This document shows, piece by piece, positions 1 through 5,953 of a stretch of 11,600 nt of DNA; position 1 is the stretch's first letter, and each line of letters begins with the position of its first letter. The stretch comes from JAAZFF01 sp964405775 (GTDB taxonomy: Bacteria; Verrucomicrobiota; Kiritimatiellia; RFP12; UBA3636). The stretch is from the NCBI GenBank assembly GCA_964405775.1, contig CAYOPG010000070.1, forward strand, positions 1-11,600. The letters are read 5' to 3'. The notes beneath the pieces were generated by a model, which was given only the letters and a program-made list of their open reading frames with translations, did no database searches and was not told the origin of the DNA. The translations under genes and the position numbers were made by a program.

Positions 1-175
1 AGACTACTATAAACACCGGACAAATTCAAGAGGTTTTTTCGTTTCGGAGCGAATCCGAGCGAATGGGGACTTTTGTCCATTGTTTTCTGCCTTAATCGGG
101 AACCCCCCCCGGAATTTGCGTCCGGGAAGCAGTTTTCAGGCGCCAACTGTCTTGTCCCGCGCCGTTCATGCAGGT
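1..175. other. Gene-free left end with small repeats
   Basis: I see no convincing gene here. The stretch lies downstream of the minus-strand proA operon and continues beyond the left edge. It holds a T-run (34-39), a 10-base-period tandem repeat sharing GAGCGAAT (47-54 and 57-64), a small GGAC-TTTT-GTCC hairpin (67-78), an 8-C run (103-110) and a CCCGGA/TCCGGG inverted repeat (108-126). Short open frames across it overlap each other and the 3' end of the opposite-strand gene and look random. Confidence 0.6.
108..126 (-). terminator. Possible hairpin at the 3' end of the proA operon
   Basis: CCCGGA (108-113) and TCCGGG (121-126) form a perfect 6-bp GC-rich stem with a 7-base loop, about 50 bases past the stop codon of the last minus-strand gene. 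No U-tract follows on the minus strand, so it is not a canonical intrinsic terminator. It could be a 3' stabilising hairpin or chance. Confidence 0.2.
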
Positions 176-439
176 TCAATACCCGATTTCCAGCGTGGCG
201 ATGTCCTCTGCGCGCAACTCAATGTAGCGGCGGGCATCGGCAAGCCCCTTGTTATAGTAAGTCTTGGCGACGTTTTCCATTATCGCGTCCCATATAATGG
301 ATAGAGGCAGTTCGCCGATGTCCTCGATGTCGAGCGCATCCTGCACAGCCGTCCTGATCTCGTCCTGGATGCGGCGTGTTTCGCTGAGGTGTAGATGCAG
401 TTTCTTCTTGTCCCGGTCGTCGAGTTCGCGTTTACGCAT
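176..439 (-). CDS. DUF2164-like small protein
   Basis: An 87-residue acidic and basic, probably soluble protein with no signal peptide or membrane segment. After a highly charged N-terminus (residues 1-14) the rest resembles the DUF2164 family. There is a helical start with 'LSETRRIQDEI', an I-G-E-L-P turn followed by a hydrophobic helix (about 41-55), then Y-Y-N-K-G-L-A-D-A-R-R-Y-I-E (about 61-74), which fits the family's YN...DA+ signature. DUF2164 has no known biochemical function. The ATG at 437-439 has a good GGGAGG Shine-Dalgarno ending five bases upstream. The gene begins 36 bases after the NDK-like gene and is probably the last of the proA operon. The family match was made by eye, so a plain hypothetical protein is the fallback. 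Confidence 0.7.
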   Translation of the reverse strand: MRKRELDDRDKKKLHLHLSETRRIQDEIRTAVQDALDIEDIGELPLSIIWDAIMENVAKTYYNKGLADARRYIELRAEDIATLEIGY

Positions 440-475
440 GTTTCCTCCCTCTGTCCTCCTGTTTGAGCTGGGTGC

Positions 476-1348
476 CTATTTTATCATACCCGCGAGCTTT
501 GCCGCCACCAACTCCGTGTCCATGTCCACAAAAGGCTTGCGGATGTCGTGGTTCTGAGCCCTCGCCGTGATCCATTCCGCCACCTGTTCCGCAGGCTTGC
601 CTGTCGCTTCCACGACCATGCGCAGCAGGGGATCGCCGCTCCAGGCAGCCTTGTCGAGCCACACAATCTTTTCGCAAAGTGCGGCAAAAGGCGATTCGCT
701 GACGTGCAGGATGTTGTCTATAGGGTCGATTAACATCTCGAGAACACTGGCATGGTCGTAAAGATATCCTCTGATTGAGTCCTCAAGCGCCGCCGCCGGA
801 TTGTCGCAGCCAACGACACCTTCGTGAAATTCACGCCAGTCCATATTGAAGTCCAAAAGCATGACCAACACGGCTGCATCATCGGCAGTGTACGATTCAC
901 GCAACACTGGGTAAAATCCGTTTAAAACGTAAAAACCTTGCTCTTCGAACCATGACGCGAAGAAATCCGGCGCAATCTCGACCGCCCCTCGCTTGGCCCA
1001 TTCCGTGCATAGATCCTTAGCCGAAGCGTTATCCATACGACCACGCGCCTGGACGCAGTTAAGAACGCTGTCGTCGGCCACGGCATCATCCCAATCCTCG
1101 CCAAAAGCATCGCGAAAAAGCCCCCGTCCCTCTCCGCCCGGGTCAAGCGCCGAAACATCCTCAGAGAACGCAACGTCCGCCACACGGCCGAAGTGGCGGT
1201 CTATCAACCCTGCCACCTCGCGAGCCGGCTTCCTGACGCTTAACGACACCTTGACGTTCTCATCTTCGAAAACATCCTCGATATAAGTCGCAGCAGCCTG
1301 CGATTTCATCGCGTGCGGCTTAATAAAGGCGAATGCCTGATTTCTCAT
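476..1348 (-). CDS. Divergent nucleoside diphosphate kinase-like protein with large insertion
   Basis: A 290-residue protein with the hallmarks of the NDK fold, which transfers phosphate between nucleotides through a phosphohistidine. The N-terminus A-F-A-F-I-K-P-H-A-M (4-13) matches the first strand and active-site lysine loop of NDK (K10). F-Y-P-V-L (145-149) matches the FFPGL segment. G-C-D-N-P (180-184) lies where G-x-T-N-P normally sits. S-I-R-G (191-194) matches TIRG, and D-N-I-L-H-V-S-E-S (211-219) matches N-x-x-H-G-S-D-S, placing H215 as the catalytic histidine and N212 as its partner. K10 to H215 is 205 residues, against about 106 in ordinary NDKs, so about 100 extra residues lie between them; a 60-residue C-terminal extension follows. 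The usual Thr of GxTNP is Asp here. I chose the ATG at 1346-1348, with GGGAAG upstream, because the NDK match starts at once; a longer frame to 1459 would overlap proA. True kinase activity is uncertain. Confidence 0.75.
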   Translation of the reverse strand: MRNQAFAFIKPHAMKSQAAATYIEDVFEDENVKVSLSVRKPAREVAGLIDRHFGRVADVAFSEDVSALDPGGEGRGLFRDAFGEDWDDAVADDSVLNCVQARGRMDNASAKDLCTEWAKRGAVEIAPDFFASWFEEQGFYVLNGFYPVLRESYTADDAAVLVMLLDFNMDWREFHEGVVGCDNPAAALEDSIRGYLYDHASVLEMLIDPIDNILHVSESPFAALCEKIVWLDKAAWSGDPLLRMVVEATGKPAEQVAEWITARAQNHDIRKPFVDMDTELVAAKLAGMIK

Positions 1349-1374
1349 TTTGCTTCCCGCACCCCAATGCCCGA

Positions 1375-2658
1375 TCAAACGCCCTTGTCCACATGCGTGA
1401 ACGTCATGCGACCGTCGGCGAACGGCGCCACAATCTGCCCGCTGCCGCGCAGTTTCCACTTGTAAGTCATAAGCCCTTCCAGCCCCACCGGTCCACGCGC
1501 GTGCAACTTGGATGTGCTTATGCCGACCTCCGCCCCTAACCCGAATCTGAATCCATCGGCGAAACGTGTGCTGCAGTTCCAGAACACGTCGGCGGAATCG
1601 ACGAGAGCCATGAATTTCTCCGCCTGCTCCGCATCAGCCGTGACGATGGCATCGGTATGTCCTGAACCATGGCGGTTTATGTGCGAGACCGCTTCGCCCA
1701 AGCTGTCGACTGTCTTTACTGCCAGTATAGCATCCAGGTATTCGGCATCCCAGTCGGCGTTGTCCGCCGATTTACAGTCGATTATCTCGCGAGTCCGCGC
1801 ACAACCACGTAGCTCGACGCCGCGGTCTTCAAGGCGTTTTTTCATCTTCGGCAAGAACTCGTGCGCGATCTCCGAGTGCACCAGAACCTTCTCCACCGCG
1901 TTGCAAACGGCAGGATACTGGCACTTGGAGTCCTCCACAACGTCGAGCGCCATCCCGACGTTCGCTGCCGCATCTATGTAGACGTGGCAAATGCCGTCCG
2001 CATGCCCCATCACAGGAATGCGAGTGTTGTCCATTATATGGCGGACGAACTCGTTGGAACCGCGCGGTATAAGTAGATCGATGTACTCGTCAAGCGAGAG
2101 CATGGCGCCCACGTCCTCACGAGTCTCCAGCAACTGTATCCAGCCGTCTGGCATTCCAGACTTTGTCGCAGCTGCGCTTATCACATCGTATAGGAGTCTG
2201 TTCGTATTCCGCGCCTCGCTCCCGCCCTTGAGCAGACATCCGTTGCCGCTCTTGAGGCATAGTGTGGAGATCTGCACAAGCGCGTCGGGACGTGATTCGA
2301 AAATAATGCCGACAACCCCGATCGGACACGCCTCGCGCGATAGCTCCAGACCCGGCGCAAGCTCCGTTCGCTTTTGCACCACACCTACTGGATCCGGCAA
2401 CGCAATCAAAGACTCAATACCAGCAATGCAGTCAGCGCGCTTGGCGGCGTCAAACTTAAGCCGTTTCAGCAAAGGCTCTGCAAGTCCCGTTTCCCGGGCA
2501 GCCTCAAGATCTGCCTTGTTGGCTACATCGATAGCCGCGCCTTCAGCTTCAAGCGCCTTAGCTATTCTTATAAGTGCGGCGTTCCGCTCCTCGGCTGATG
2601 TCGAAGCAAGCTTTCCCGACGCGCACCTAGCCTGCTCTGCCTTTGTTTTGATATCCAT
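1375..2658 (-). CDS. proA: Glutamate-5-semialdehyde dehydrogenase (gamma-glutamyl phosphate reductase) ProA
   Basis: A 427-residue cytoplasmic enzyme of the aldehyde dehydrogenase superfamily. It reduces gamma-glutamyl phosphate with NADPH to glutamate-5-semialdehyde, the second step of proline synthesis. Its length is close to the family norm of about 415-420. Clear signatures are C-P-I-G-V-V-G-I-I-F-E-S-R-P-D (111-125), L-K-G-G-S-E-A (143-149), I-P-R-G-S (197-201), the catalytic region K-C-Q-Y-P-A-V-C-N-A (245-254) with C252 as likely nucleophile, S-G-H-T-D-A-I, and the C-terminal H-A-R-G-P-V-G-L-E-G-L block. The ATG at 2656-2658 follows a GAGAGAGG purine-rich Shine-Dalgarno. It is the first gene of a minus-strand block, 26 bases before the NDK-like gene. 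proB, its usual partner, is not in the window. Confidence 0.97.
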   Translation of the reverse strand: MDIKTKAEQARCASGKLASTSAEERNAALIRIAKALEAEGAAIDVANKADLEAARETGLAEPLLKRLKFDAAKRADCIAGIESLIALPDPVGVVQKRTELAPGLELSREACPIGVVGIIFESRPDALVQISTLCLKSGNGCLLKGGSEARNTNRLLYDVISAAATKSGMPDGWIQLLETREDVGAMLSLDEYIDLLIPRGSNEFVRHIMDNTRIPVMGHADGICHVYIDAAANVGMALDVVEDSKCQYPAVCNAVEKVLVHSEIAHEFLPKMKKRLEDRGVELRGCARTREIIDCKSADNADWDAEYLDAILAVKTVDSLGEAVSHINRHGSGHTDAIVTADAEQAEKFMALVDSADVFWNCSTRFADGFRFGLGAEVGISTSKLHARGPVGLEGLMTYKWKLRGSGQIVAPFADGRMTFTHVDKGV

Positions 2659-2686
2659 TCCACCTCTCTCCTGTTCGACTAATTCT

Positions 2687-2699
2687 CACTTATAAAGTG
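2687..2699. promoter_or_regulatory. Inverted repeat at the predicted proA transcription start
   Basis: CACTT (2687-2691) and AAGTG (2695-2699) form a 5-bp inverted repeat around ATA, just where the proA transcript would begin. The position suits an operator or a small 5' hairpin, but the repeat is short and could be chance. Confidence 0.25.
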
Positions 2700-2705
2700 C
2701 TGATT

Positions 2706-2734
2706 ACTATACCCCAATACCTCCTGTTTTTCCA
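2706..2734 (-). promoter_or_regulatory. Putative sigma-70 promoter of the proA operon
   Basis: On the minus strand TGGAAA (2729-2734, four of six consensus matches) is followed by a 17-base spacer and TATAGT (2706-2711, five of six). Transcription would start near 2699, giving a leader of about 40 bases ending in the proA Shine-Dalgarno. Called by motif and spacing only. Confidence 0.35.
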
Positions 2735-2737
2735 TCG

Positions 2738-2766
2738 TTTAATTTCCACGGTGGTGGTGATATAAT
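2738..2766 (+). promoter_or_regulatory. Extended -10 promoter of the YeiH-family gene
   Basis: A perfect TATAAT at 2761-2766 is preceded by TG-A (2758-2760), the extended -10 motif. The best -35 at a 17-base spacing is a weak TTTAAT (2738-2743), which an extended -10 can compensate for. The expected start point near 2773 lies only one to four bases before the ATG at 2776, and no Shine-Dalgarno is present, so the mRNA is predicted to be leaderless or nearly so. Confidence 0.6.
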
Positions 2767-2775
2767 GCCTCCTCA

Positions 2776-3765
2776 ATGAAAAAAGATTTTTTACATAAAA
2801 CAGCATATACGGCTCTGGCAATTTCGTTTTTTGTTCTCCCTTGGGTCTTTCCGCCATTCAGGAACGTGGCCTCTGCGGTGGCAGTAGTGACCGGTCTGTT
2901 GTTTGCCGTATTGTTCGGCAATCCATTTGCCTCCCGCACTGCAAAAATGGCCTCTCCGCTTTTGGGACTGGCCATCGTCATGATGGGGTTCGGCCTAAAG
3001 ATCGAGGAAGTCCTCCAGACGGCAGCCCATGGCGTCGGTTACACGGCTCTGGGGATTGCCGCCGCTTTCGCTGTAGGAATCGCAGCGGGGCGTTGGCTAA
3101 AACTCGAGAGGGACACAAGTCTGCTCATCTGTTCAGGGACGGCTATTTGCGGCGGCAGCGCAATCGCCGCCGTGGCTCCGGTCCTCGGAGCAAAAGCGTA
3201 CAGCATCGCCATCGCAACTTCGGTGGTCTTCATCCTGAACGCCGTCGCGCTTCTAATTTTTCCCCCGATCGGCCACTTCTTCGGATTTTCGCCCGAACAA
3301 TTCGGCCTATGGTCTGCCGTGGCGATTCACGACACAAGCTCTGTTGTAGGAGCGGCGATGCAGTATCCAGAACCAGCTCTAAAGATTGCCACGACCGTCA
3401 AACTTACTCGCGCATTGTGGATTGTGCCTTTGGCGTTTGTAATTTCTCTTGCCATCAGCCGGGGCGACGGCAAAGGCGGCAAGGCAAAAATCAAAGTTCC
3501 GTGGTTCATACCCGGATTCCTTATTGCAGCCGCCGTGATATGGTTCGTTCCAGAGTTGAAAGATATGGGGAAGCACATCGGAGACATGTCGAAATACCTT
3601 ATGGTTGCGACGCTTTTTCTTATTGGCTCCAACGTAAGCGTTGAAAAAATCCGAGAACTCGGATTCCGACCAATACTGCACGGCATAATCCTCTGGGTCT
3701 TTCTGCTCACGATATGGTTTCTTGTGATTCGTTTTGATCTTATGGATGTCGGGAATCTTGCATAA
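2776..3765 (+). CDS. YeiH/UPF0324-family putative sulfate exporter membrane protein
   Basis: A 329-residue integral inner-membrane protein of the YeiH/YadS family (UPF0324, 'Cons_hypoth698'), annotated elsewhere as putative sulfate exporters; the transport role is not well proven. Alternating hydrophobic stretches suggest about nine or ten membrane segments. Diagnostic motifs are the glycine-rich L-L-I-C-S-G-T-A-I-C-G-G-S-A-I-A-A (116-132), A-I-H-D-T-S-S-V-V-G-A (183-193) and K-L-T-R-A-L-W-I-V-P (209-218). Length is normal for the family. The ATG at 2776 is the only sensible start, since the next methionine lies inside the transmembrane region. It has no Shine-Dalgarno and sits 10 bases after a TATAAT box. 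The gene is divergent from proA; the downstream MoxR gene begins 52 bases after its stop and may be partly co-transcribed. Confidence 0.9.
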   Translation: MKKDFLHKTAYTALAISFFVLPWVFPPFRNVASAVAVVTGLLFAVLFGNPFASRTAKMASPLLGLAIVMMGFGLKIEEVLQTAAHGVGYTALGIAAAFAVGIAAGRWLKLERDTSLLICSGTAICGGSAIAAVAPVLGAKAYSIAIATSVVFILNAVALLIFPPIGHFFGFSPEQFGLWSAVAIHDTSSVVGAAMQYPEPALKIATTVKLTRALWIVPLAFVISLAISRGDGKGGKAKIKVPWFIPGFLIAAAVIWFVPELKDMGKHIGDMSKYLMVATLFLIGSNVSVEKIRELGFRPILHGIILWVFLLTIWFLVIRFDLMDVGNLA

Positions 3766-3786
3766 AACCGCCATTTCGGGTATATT
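3758..3786 (+). promoter_or_regulatory. Putative promoter of the MoxR operon
   Basis: TTGCAT (3758-3763) overlaps the last codons and stop of the YeiH-family gene. A 17-base spacer and TATATT (3781-3786) follow. Transcription would begin near 3793, just before the AAGGAG ribosome-binding site at 3801-3806. Good spacing makes this the better promoter candidate for the MoxR, RdgC-like and DUF4886 genes. Confidence 0.45.
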
Positions 3787-3817
3787 TAAGATGTCTTGAA
3801 AAGGAGAAAAGAACGCA

Positions 3818-4810
3818 ATGGAATCAGAGACTGCAAACAAACCAGCAAAAACCGTGGAACAGCAAGCGGAGATTTTTGAACGCCTCCGCCAAGAAGTCGG
3901 CAAGGCTATTGTGGGGCAAGAAAAGGTTTTCGACCGCATGCTCATGGCACTCATCTGCAAAGGGCACGTGCTTCTGGAGGGAGTGCCCGGCATTGCCAAG
4001 ACAACCCTCGTGCGCTCACTCGCCAAGGCGATTGACGTTGACTTTCACCGCATATCGTTCACGCCGGATCTGCTGCCGGCAGACATCGTGGGTACGATGA
4101 TCTACAATCCTAAAGACGGCACATTCTCTCCCAAAAAGGGCCCTGTTTTCACAAACATCCTGTTGGCGGACGAAATCAACCGCGCGCCGGCGAAGGTGCA
4201 GTCTGCGCTTTTGGAGGCGATGCAGGAGTCTCAGGTCACGGTTGGCGACAACACATACAAGCTACCGTCCCCTTTCATGGTACTCGCAACGCAGAACCCG
4301 ATAGAACAGGAGGGCACCTACCCGCTCCCAGAGGCGCAGGTCGACCGTTTTATGTTCAAGTGCATAATGAAACTCCCTCCGCGCGACGACGAGCGCCGCA
4401 TAGTATCACGCTTTACAAAACAGCACTCTCCGGAAATAAAGCCCGTGATCCACTCTGCGGATATATCCGGTTTGCGCTCTACCCTCGAACAGGTTTACTG
4501 CGATGAAAAGGTCGGCGAATACATGTTGGACATCGTTTTCTGCACGCGTGAGCCGGAGAGATTCAACCTCGCGGGTCTGCGCCCGTATATCGAGTATGGC
4601 GCCTCGCCGCGGGCTTCGTTATACCTAAACCTTGCGGCACGCGCCAGCGCCATGTTACACGGCCGCTCTTACGCCACGCCGCAGGATGTCAAGGAAATCG
4701 CCGCGGACGTGCTCCGCCACCGCGTAATAGTCACTTACGAAGCCGAGGCGGAAGAAATAACTGCCGACAAGCTTATCGATAAAATCCTGACCGAACTGCC
4801 CGTTCCATAA
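3818..4810 (+). CDS. MoxR-family AAA+ ATPase
   Basis: A 330-residue cytoplasmic ATPase of the MoxR family, a chaperone-like group that helps activate or assemble partner proteins. Walker A is G-V-P-G-I-A-K-T (55-62), Walker B I-L-L-A-D-E (114-119), sensor 1 A-T-Q-N-P (157-161) and sensor 2 G-A-S-P-R (261-265), followed by the lid domain ending V-L-R-H-R-V-I-V-T-Y-E-A. All catalytic residues appear intact and the length is typical. An AAGGAG sequence at 3801-3806, eleven bases before the ATG, serves as ribosome-binding site. MoxR genes are commonly followed by DUF58 or VWA-domain genes; neither is here, and a RdgC-like gene comes next, 27 bases on. The natural client is therefore unclear and may be that protein. 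Confidence 0.95.
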   Translation: MESETANKPAKTVEQQAEIFERLRQEVGKAIVGQEKVFDRMLMALICKGHVLLEGVPGIAKTTLVRSLAKAIDVDFHRISFTPDLLPADIVGTMIYNPKDGTFSPKKGPVFTNILLADEINRAPAKVQSALLEAMQESQVTVGDNTYKLPSPFMVLATQNPIEQEGTYPLPEAQVDRFMFKCIMKLPPRDDERRIVSRFTKQHSPEIKPVIHSADISGLRSTLEQVYCDEKVGEYMLDIVFCTREPERFNLAGLRPYIEYGASPRASLYLNLAARASAMLHGRSYATPQDVKEIAADVLRHRVIVTYEAEAEEITADKLIDKILTELPVP

Positions 4811-4848
4811 TGGCAGACATTAGAAAGCAACACAACAATGCCATTTGA
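4810..4848 (+). CDS. Possible 12-codon coupling ORF between the MoxR and RdgC-like genes
   Basis: The MoxR stop TAA (4808-4810) overlaps an ATG at 4810-4812. That ATG opens a 12-codon frame (MADIRKQHNNAI) ending in TGA at 4846-4848, eleven bases inside the RdgC-like gene. The RdgC-like ATG at 4838 lacks a good Shine-Dalgarno, so ribosomes reinitiating on this tiny frame could be delivered to it. It may equally be chance, or the remnant of an older start in another frame. Confidence 0.2.
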   Translation: MADIRKQHNNAI

Positions 4849-5953
4849 AACAGGAACCGTCACGTTCCGAGCCTTCGACGCAGAAACCCCACTCACGACC
4901 GATGTCGTGGCCGGATTCGCAGCCCACGCCGCGCCACCCATTGATACACTAAGCTCCGAACCCATTTCCGGATGGGTTTCGCCTCGCTTTCTTTTCGATC
5001 TCGAAATCACGCAAGACACCGCTGTAAGCGGCGGCTACGTTCGGACCGATCTTATGAAAGCAGAACGCAAGATACCGCCGTCGCTCCTCCGGGCGTACTG
5101 CAAAATGGAAGAGTTGGCGGAGATGAAGGCGAGAGGAGTGACACATCTAAACAAACAGACCAGATCCGAAATCAAGAAACGCGTCAAGGACGAGCTGCTG
5201 CCCCAGATGCCGCCCACCCTGTCGTCCATTTCCATGGTCTTAGACACGTCTCATGGGCGTGTCTACGCGGACGCCATGTCCGAGAAACAGATTGACGCAT
5301 TCTGTGTAAATTTCAAAAAGGCGACGGGAGCCTCCGCCATACAGCTCACGCCGGAGATCGCCGCCATGCGGTTGGCTCATATAGATCACCGCGAGCTGTC
5401 GCCGCAAAGTTTCTCGCCTGATCCAGAGGTCAGGATTACTGCACACAGCCTTGGCATGGATTTTCTCACATGGCTGCTGTTCTTCTGGGAAACGGGTAAG
5501 CAGACGTTCACCATAGACGGTAATTACGGCTCGCATGAATACTCAATGATGATGGAAGGCCCGGCGGTCTTCTTCCTCGAAGGAGAGGGAGCCCATGAAA
5601 CAGCGCTGCGCAAAGGCATGCCTATACTCAGCCGGGAGGCTAAAACAGCCTTGGAAGCCGGGAAGAAACTGCGCCGCATAAATCTCACAATAGCGCGCGG
5701 CGACTATGTTTACGCGGCAGCTGTAGATGGGCTGGATTTCGGCTTCAGATCCTTGAAACTCCCCAAACCGGAAACCGAAGCATACGACCCAAGCTCTATT
5801 CTCCAGGAGCGCATGCTAGGCGTGCAGACTTTTACCGACGCCTTCTACTCTCTTTTTGTGCGTTTTCTGCGCACAATGGAAGACTCCGCCGAATGGAAAA
5901 AAACGGTCTCGGCGATGAAAAAATGGATCAGCAACAGAAAAACACTCGTGTAA
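4838..5953 (+). CDS. RdgC-like recombination-associated protein
   Basis: A 371-residue soluble protein resembling RdgC, the ring-shaped dimer of Proteobacteria that binds double-stranded DNA and limits RecA. The match is in the N-terminal half: a short strand with T-F-R-A-F, G-W-V-S-P (46-50), then a basic helix-rich region from E-R-K-I-P-P-S-L-L (76-84) through K-K-R-V-K-D-E-L-L-P-Q-M-P-P (113-126). This fits the RdgC pattern of LP-x-x-V...K-x-E-(V/L)-x-x-x-LLP-R. A strand L-D-T-S-H-G-R-V-Y-A-D-A (135-146) follows, where RdgC has its D-x-x-x-G-x-x-x-V-D-x-A element. At 371 residues it is about 70 longer than E. coli RdgC, and the C-terminal half is harder to align. It lies 27 bases after the MoxR gene with a weak ribosome-binding site and overlaps the DUF4886 gene at TAATG. 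The family call is by eye; activity is not established. Confidence 0.75.
   Translation: MPFETGTVTFRAFDAETPLTTDVVAGFAAHAAPPIDTLSSEPISGWVSPRFLFDLEITQDTAVSGGYVRTDLMKAERKIPPSLLRAYCKMEELAEMKARGVTHLNKQTRSEIKKRVKDELLPQMPPTLSSISMVLDTSHGRVYADAMSEKQIDAFCVNFKKATGASAIQLTPEIAAMRLAHIDHRELSPQSFSPDPEVRITAHSLGMDFLTWLLFFWETGKQTFTIDGNYGSHEYSMMMEGPAVFFLEGEGAHETALRKGMPILSREAKTALEAGKKLRRINLTIARGDYVYAAAVDGLDFGFRSLKLPKPETEAYDPSSILQERMLGVQTFTDAFYSLFVRFLRTMEDSAEWKKTVSAMKKWISNRKTLV

Noticed and set aside
103..110. Run of eight C as a phase-variation switch
   Set aside because: It lies in a gene-free stretch with no credible reading frame or promoter whose spacing it would change.
1349..1459. Longer N-terminus for the NDK-like protein
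   Set aside because: The extra 37 residues overlap the proA 3' end, and the NDK match starts exactly at the ATG at 1348, which has a purine-rich site before it.
1991..2695. 234-codon plus-strand frame opposite proA
   Set aside because: It is antisense to a certain proA gene, is Ser/Ala/Arg-rich and has no recognisable motif; a GC-related shadow frame.
3379..4026. 215-codon minus-strand frame across the YeiH-family and MoxR genes
   Set aside because: It spans two certain genes on the other strand, has no motif and shows biased residues typical of a shadow frame.
5893..5952. Earlier start for the DUF4886 gene
   Set aside because: It adds polar residues inside the RdgC-like gene with no ribosome-binding site; the TAATG junction and domain boundary favour 5953.
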